Below are positions 15,908-18,819 of a DNA stretch of 18,819 bases, piece after piece; within the stretch, counting starts at the first letter, position 1, and each line of letters opens with the position of its first letter. This DNA is from an uncultured Blautia sp. Lineage in GTDB: Bacteria > Bacillota > Clostridia > Lachnospirales > Lachnospiraceae. Where the stretch lies: contig CAKRYE010000037.1 in the NCBI GenBank assembly GCA_934426285.1, positions 1 through 18,819 on the forward strand. Direction: 5' to 3'. The notes beneath the pieces are model-generated. The model did no database searches. It saw nothing but the letters and a program-made list of their open reading frames with translations, and was not told the DNA's origin. The position numbers and the translations under genes were made by a program.

Positions 15908-16018
15908 TCAAGCCGCCAACTTTTTAACCAGTGAAGCCGCACTAGCCGCATCATCTGAATAACCATCTGCCCCAATTTCCTCAGCAAAGGCCTCTGTGAT
16001 CGGCGCACCCCATGACTT
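15908..16018 (-). pseudogene. C-terminal stub of a methyltransferase corrinoid protein
   Basis: The minus strand encodes GAPITEAFAEEIGADGY followed by SDDAASAASLVKKLAA and a TGA stop. This is the end of the B12-binding domain of MtmC/MtbC/MttC-type corrinoid proteins, where GGAPVT..FA..IGADGYAxDA is conserved. Only the last 33 or so residues (to about 16009) are recognisable. A few bases upstream (QVMG, in a shifted frame) may be further remnant. Beyond that the sequence becomes the AT-rich promoter region of the plus-strand hydrolase gene, so the cobalamin-binding DxHxxG half is missing. A frame can be read up to an ATG at 16150, but its N-terminal part resembles no protein I know. Its position before a RACo-like gene matches usual methyltransferase loci. 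Confidence 0.78.
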
Positions 16019-16109
16019 GCTGCATTGCCTGATCATAAACAAACAACTGATATGCAATTTATCGCTTATAACAGTCAGGTATTTTTTTTCATACGTTCCT
16101 TTGTTATAC

Positions 16110-16138
16110 TTGCCAGCATCCTGCAAAAACAGTATAAT
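16110..16138 (+). promoter_or_regulatory. Promoter of the secreted serine hydrolase gene
   Basis: TTGCCA (16110-16115), 17-base spacer and consensus TATAAT (16133-16138). It predicts a start near 16145, about 33 bases before the ATG at 16178, and probably drives the SH3-repeat gene too. Confidence 0.8.
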
Positions 16139-16177
16139 TTTTATATACATTTATCTATAAAACAGGTGGTGATCCCA

Positions 16178-17089
16178 ATGCATTTCAAACATATAAACCC
16201 CAGACATATCCAGCGTATTCTGCTGCCACTTCTGGCTGCCGGTATACTGGCTTCATCTGCATACTGTTATGCTTCTGAAGGTCAGGGAATGCTTTCCCCT
16301 TCATCCGAGAATTCGGACAGCGTATTCGGCGGAAATACTTCTTCTGAATCAGTGACTGATGAGAAATTACAGGTACTTTTAAACCAGCTTCAGGGACAGC
16401 TTCCCACAGGAAATGGCAGTTGGTCCGTTTATGTCTGTGATCTCTTTGAAGAATCCGAAGGCAGTATCAATGATCAGTCCATGCAGGCGGCCAGTCTGAT
16501 CAAATTGTTTATCATGGGTGCTGTATACGAAAATTATGACCAGCTCACAGGCACCTACGGAAAAGACTCTATAGACTCCAGTCTCTATTCCATGATTACT
16601 GTCAGTGACAATGACGCAGCCAATACTCTGACCAATTATCTGGGCGGCGGAAATTCCACCGAAGGTATGCAGACCGTAAATGCGTTCTGTCAGGCTCATG
16701 GATACAATAATACACATATGGGACGTATGCTCCTGGCCAGCAATGCGAATGATGATAATTACACATGTGTCTCTGACTGTGGACATCTTCTGAAAGAAAT
16801 CTATGCAGAAGAGGATTCCGGCTACGCGCACGCCACTGATATGTATAATCTGCTCAAAGCACAGACACGCCGCAACAAAATTCCGGCACAGCTGCCTGAT
16901 AATGTAAAAGTTGCCAACAAAACCGGAGAACTGGACAACGTTGAAAATGATGCAGGAATTATCTATGATTCTGAAAATGACCTTGTAATTGTATTTCTGT
17001 CTCAGAATCTTTCGGATGTTTCTGCCGCTCAGAACACCATTGCTGCTCTCAGCAAAGAGATTTATGAATATTACAACTGTGAACAGTAA
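16178..17089 (+). CDS. Secreted class-A beta-lactamase-fold serine hydrolase
   Basis: A 303-residue exported protein of the Beta-lactamase2-type family. A Sec signal occupies residues 1-33 (basic start, hydrophobic stretch about 12-30, cut near CYAS), followed by a Ser/Gly-rich linker to about 60. Active-site motifs are in order: SLIK (Ser106, Lys109), SDN (143-145) and KTG (248-250). I see no ExxLN omega-loop glutamate between SDN and KTG, which true class A beta-lactamases use for deacylation. A role in peptidoglycan processing, or as a penicillin-binding serine hydrolase, is therefore more likely than drug resistance. The ATG at 16178 has AGGTGGTG just upstream; the frame stays open to 16025 but the promoter lies inside that extension. 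The SH3-repeat gene follows 33 bases later. Confidence 0.88.
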   Translation: MHFKHINPRHIQRILLPLLAAGILASSAYCYASEGQGMLSPSSENSDSVFGGNTSSESVTDEKLQVLLNQLQGQLPTGNGSWSVYVCDLFEESEGSINDQSMQAASLIKLFIMGAVYENYDQLTGTYGKDSIDSSLYSMITVSDNDAANTLTNYLGGGNSTEGMQTVNAFCQAHGYNNTHMGRMLLASNANDDNYTCVSDCGHLLKEIYAEEDSGYAHATDMYNLLKAQTRRNKIPAQLPDNVKVANKTGELDNVENDAGIIYDSENDLVIVFLSQNLSDVSAAQNTIAALSKEIYEYYNCEQ

Positions 17090-17122
17090 CAGGCAAAGCA
17101 CTTTACCAAGGAGGTATCTTCT

Positions 17123-18091
17123 ATGAAAAAGAAACAAATTATCCTACCATTCCTCGCAGCAACAGCTTTAACCATTTCTGCTCCGGGCAATATTTATGAT
17201 GCTCAGGCTTCCGTCAACACTTATCGCGTAAATGTAGCTACAGGATATCTGGCTCTGCGTACAGAAGCAGCCCTTAACACAGCCAATGAAATCGGTGAAC
17301 TTTATACCGGAGATCTGGTAGAAGTTACAGATTATACAGGTGCCACCGGATATTGGTATGTATACTCACCGAAATATGACAGATATGGTTATGTAAATAA
17401 TGATTATCTGGATGCAATTACTTCATCCGGCGGAAGTTCTTATAATACCACCTGGACTGTACGCGTCAAAAGTGGTTACCTTGCTCTGCGTTCTGCCAGA
17501 GCTTTCGACTCTTCCAATGAGATCGGGCAGCTTTACACCGGTGACACTGTATGGCTGTCAGACAGCAGCGATCCAACTTACTGGTATGTATACTCTCCAA
17601 AACTGAATCTCTATGGATACACAGATCAGAATTATCTGTATGGAGGAAATACCGGCAGCACAGGTACAACAACTTACTTTGGCGAAACCAGAACTGTACA
17701 TGTAAACTCCGGTTATCTGGCTCTTCGCACTATGAAAGCCTATGACTCTTCCAACGAAATCGGCCAGCTTTATACAGGCGATACTGTCCAGATCCTGGAG
17801 ACCAGCGATCCTCAATATTGGTATGTTTACTCTCCGAAATATGATTTGAATGGATTTGTGAACAAAGATTATCTCAGCGGCGGAACTGTATACTCTACTA
17901 AAACAGTAAGCGTTGCAAAAGGATACCTTGCTCTCCGCTCGGCTAAATCCTATGATACTTCCAATGAGATTGGACAGTTAAATACCGGCGATACCGTTCA
18001 GGTAATTGACTCCGGCGATTCCACCTACTGGTATGTATACTCTCCAAAGCTTTCTAATTATGGTTATGTAAATAAGGATTACTTATATTAA
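17123..18091 (+). CDS. Secreted protein with four bacterial SH3 repeats
   Basis: A 322-residue exported protein. Residues 1-30 form a Sec signal (MKKKQ, hydrophobic core, cut near DAQAS). The rest is four SH3b-like repeats at about 34-96, 111-172, 190-251 and 260-321. Each has a GYLALR core, NEIG(Q/E)L.TGD, a YWYVYSPK strand and a final GY/GF-x-N-x-DYL. Such domains usually bind peptidoglycan peptides or crossbridges. No catalytic domain is present, so it may act as a cell-wall-binding adaptor, perhaps for the hydrolase encoded 33 bases upstream. The ATG at 17123 has AAGGAGG at ideal spacing. Short Gly/Ser/Thr linkers separate the repeats. Confidence 0.9.
   Translation: MKKKQIILPFLAATALTISAPGNIYDAQASVNTYRVNVATGYLALRTEAALNTANEIGELYTGDLVEVTDYTGATGYWYVYSPKYDRYGYVNNDYLDAITSSGGSSYNTTWTVRVKSGYLALRSARAFDSSNEIGQLYTGDTVWLSDSSDPTYWYVYSPKLNLYGYTDQNYLYGGNTGSTGTTTYFGETRTVHVNSGYLALRTMKAYDSSNEIGQLYTGDTVQILETSDPQYWYVYSPKYDLNGFVNKDYLSGGTVYSTKTVSVAKGYLALRSAKSYDTSNEIGQLNTGDTVQVIDSGDSTYWYVYSPKLSNYGYVNKDYLY
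17222..18088 (+). repeat. Four diverged in-frame tandem repeats encoding SH3 domains
   Basis: Units at about 17222-17410, 17453-17638, 17690-17875 and 17900-18085, each 62-63 codons, conserved in protein but drifted at the DNA level. The period is uneven because linker lengths differ. Units 2-4 share NEIGQL, while unit 1 has NEIGEL and a two-residue insertion before YWYVYSPK. Confidence 0.85.
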
Positions 18092-18110
18092 TAATCTGCT
18101 GCAGCAGAGC

Positions 18111-18144
18111 GTACATCCTGCGGCAACCGCATGACAACTTGTAC
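18111..18144 (+). other. Small hairpin in the gap before the PsiE-family gene
   Basis: TGCGG (18119-18123) and CCGCA (18127-18131) pair over a CAA loop, inside GTACA (18111-18115) and TGTAC (18140-18144). It is preceded by the palindrome CTGCTGCAGCAG. An A-run, not a T-run, follows, so it is not a normal plus-strand terminator. It may be an mRNA processing or stability element between the SH3 and PsiE genes; I could not see a separate promoter for the latter. Confidence 0.35.
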
Positions 18145-18172
18145 AAAAAAATAAGCAGAAAGGACCCATTCA

Positions 18173-18616
18173 ATGAGCCCCCAAAAGCATGTAAACCACA
18201 AAATCCGTAAACACTTTAACAGTATCATTTATAACATTTCACGCTACGTAGAAATTGCACTTTCTATCATTATCCTTGTAGTAATCGCACTTGCAGGCGT
18301 CCGTCTGATCATGGAAATCGCCGGCACTTCCATTCATACAATGGATACAGAATTCTTCTCCAGTTTTCTCTCCCAGGCATTGTCTCTGGTAGTCGGAGTT
18401 GAGTTCGTAAAAATGCTCTGCCAGCACTCTGCCCAGACTGTAGTTGAAGTCCTGATGTTCGCTACCGCCAGACAGATGGTAGTCGAACACCTCGGACCGA
18501 CCGAAACTCTCCTTGGTGTGATCAGCATTGCTGTTCTCTTCGCAATCCGTAAGTATCTTATGACCGACAATGATGATATGAATTCACGAAAGAGCAACCA
18601 GGCGGAAGATCATTAA
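18173..18616 (+). CDS. PsiE-family (phosphate-starvation-inducible type) membrane protein
   Basis: A 147-residue integral membrane protein. Hydrophobic segments lie at about 25-48, 62-80, 88-104 and 111-127, with a basic N-terminus and a charged hydrophilic tail. The segment VGVEFVKMLCQHSAQTVVEVLMFATARQMVVEH (given here only as the region 74-106) follows the PsiE family pattern, with the VEF-K, EV and ARQ-VVEH residues conserved. The molecular role of the family is unknown. The name comes from the E. coli phosphate-regulated gene; no Pho box is apparent here. The ATG at 18173 has AAAGGA about 8 bases upstream. It lies 81 bases after the SH3-repeat gene and is followed by a strong terminator, so the three genes may form one unit. 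Confidence 0.82.
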   Translation: MSPQKHVNHKIRKHFNSIIYNISRYVEIALSIIILVVIALAGVRLIMEIAGTSIHTMDTEFFSSFLSQALSLVVGVEFVKMLCQHSAQTVVEVLMFATARQMVVEHLGPTETLLGVISIAVLFAIRKYLMTDNDDMNSRKSNQAEDH

Positions 18617-18680
18617 GTTCAGAAACGATTTTATTTACCTGCGTCAGAACACTTCCATGACATAATAGACATAATAAAAA

Positions 18681-18746
18681 GACTGCATATCGGATACAAT
18701 CTGTAATTCTTTCTTACAGATCATATCTGAACATGCAGTCCTTTTT
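18681..18746 (+). terminator. Strong terminator after the PsiE-family gene
   Basis: A long stem of about 26 positions with a few mismatches (18681-18706 with 18714-18740), 7-base loop TTCTTTC, flanked by five A before and CTTTTTATTT after. The A-run means it could also stop transcription entering from the right on the minus strand. Confidence 0.9.
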
Positions 18747-18750
18747 ATTT

Positions 18751-18819
18751 CCACACACTGATAAGCGGGCGTCTCAAAAAAAGTTATTTTATAAATTTTA
18801 TATTCTATAATTAATGGTT
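18751..18819. other. AT-rich window edge, no gene seen
   Basis: No gene is recognisable. The stretch GCGGGCGTCTCAAAAAAAG (18764-18782), followed by TTATTTTATAAATTTTAT, loosely resembles the outer end of the inverted repeat at 15569 and also the GTCTCAAAA ends of some insertion sequences. It is cut off by the window end, so no call is made. Confidence 0.3.

Noticed and set aside
16178..17089. A beta-lactam resistance gene
   Set aside because: The SxxK, SDN and KTG motifs are present, but the deacylating glutamate motif is not visible, and the SH3-repeat neighbour points to cell-wall work.
17222..18088. A CRISPR-like or satellite repeat array
   Set aside because: The repetition is in-frame protein-domain duplication (SH3 domains) with diverged DNA, not short identical repeats with spacers.

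Overview
The window looks like a chromosomal segment from a Gram-positive anaerobe of the Clostridia, most likely a Lachnospiraceae (Blautia/Ruminococcus/Dorea-like) gut bacterium. This rests on moderate-to-low GC, strong AGGAGG-type ribosome binding sites, a T-box-controlled aminoacyl-tRNA synthetase, TTGACA/TATAAT promoters, intrinsic terminators, and typical families (DUF362, DUF1292, DUF2284, a RACo-like corrinoid activator). The genus is inference.

Layout. 1-2351 (-): glycogen phosphorylase glgP, cut at its C-terminus by the window edge, with its own promoter and a hairpin in its leader. 2580-5735 (-): a long eukaryote-like isoleucyl-tRNA synthetase, preceded by a T-box riboswitch (about 5764-6060) with an AUC specifier. 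6253-7497 (+): a secreted D,D-carboxypeptidase transcribed divergently from ileS. 7468-10581 (-): a likely operon of a DUF362 iron-sulfur protein, a nucleoside hydrolase and a DEDDh exonuclease with a zinc-ribbon-like tail. The exonuclease overlaps the carboxypeptidase gene tail to tail, and each gene's terminator lies in the other's coding sequence. 10774-11070 (-): a DUF1292 protein. 11275-12957 (-): alpha-phosphoglucomutase pgcA, a metabolic partner of glgP (glucose-1-phosphate to glucose-6-phosphate).

13064-16020 is a decayed or rearranged region. It holds a relic of a PucR/CdaR-type helix-turn-helix, a DUF2284 cysteine-rich protein, a RACo-like [2Fe-2S] corrinoid-activating ATPase, a 214-bp imperfect inverted repeat in the RACo leader, and the C-terminal stub of a methyltransferase corrinoid protein. 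I read it as what remains of a B12-dependent methyl-transfer locus that has lost its corrinoid protein and methyltransferase.

16178-18616 (+) is a cell-envelope cluster: a secreted class-A-beta-lactamase-fold serine hydrolase that appears to lack the general-base glutamate, a secreted protein with four bacterial SH3 repeats, and a PsiE-family membrane protein, closed by a strong terminator at 18681-18746.

The most noteworthy signals are the long inverted repeat in the RACo leader, the two gene relics flanking the RACo/DUF2284 pair, and the reciprocally embedded convergent terminators. I did not find clear evidence for a wholly new defence or mobile system.
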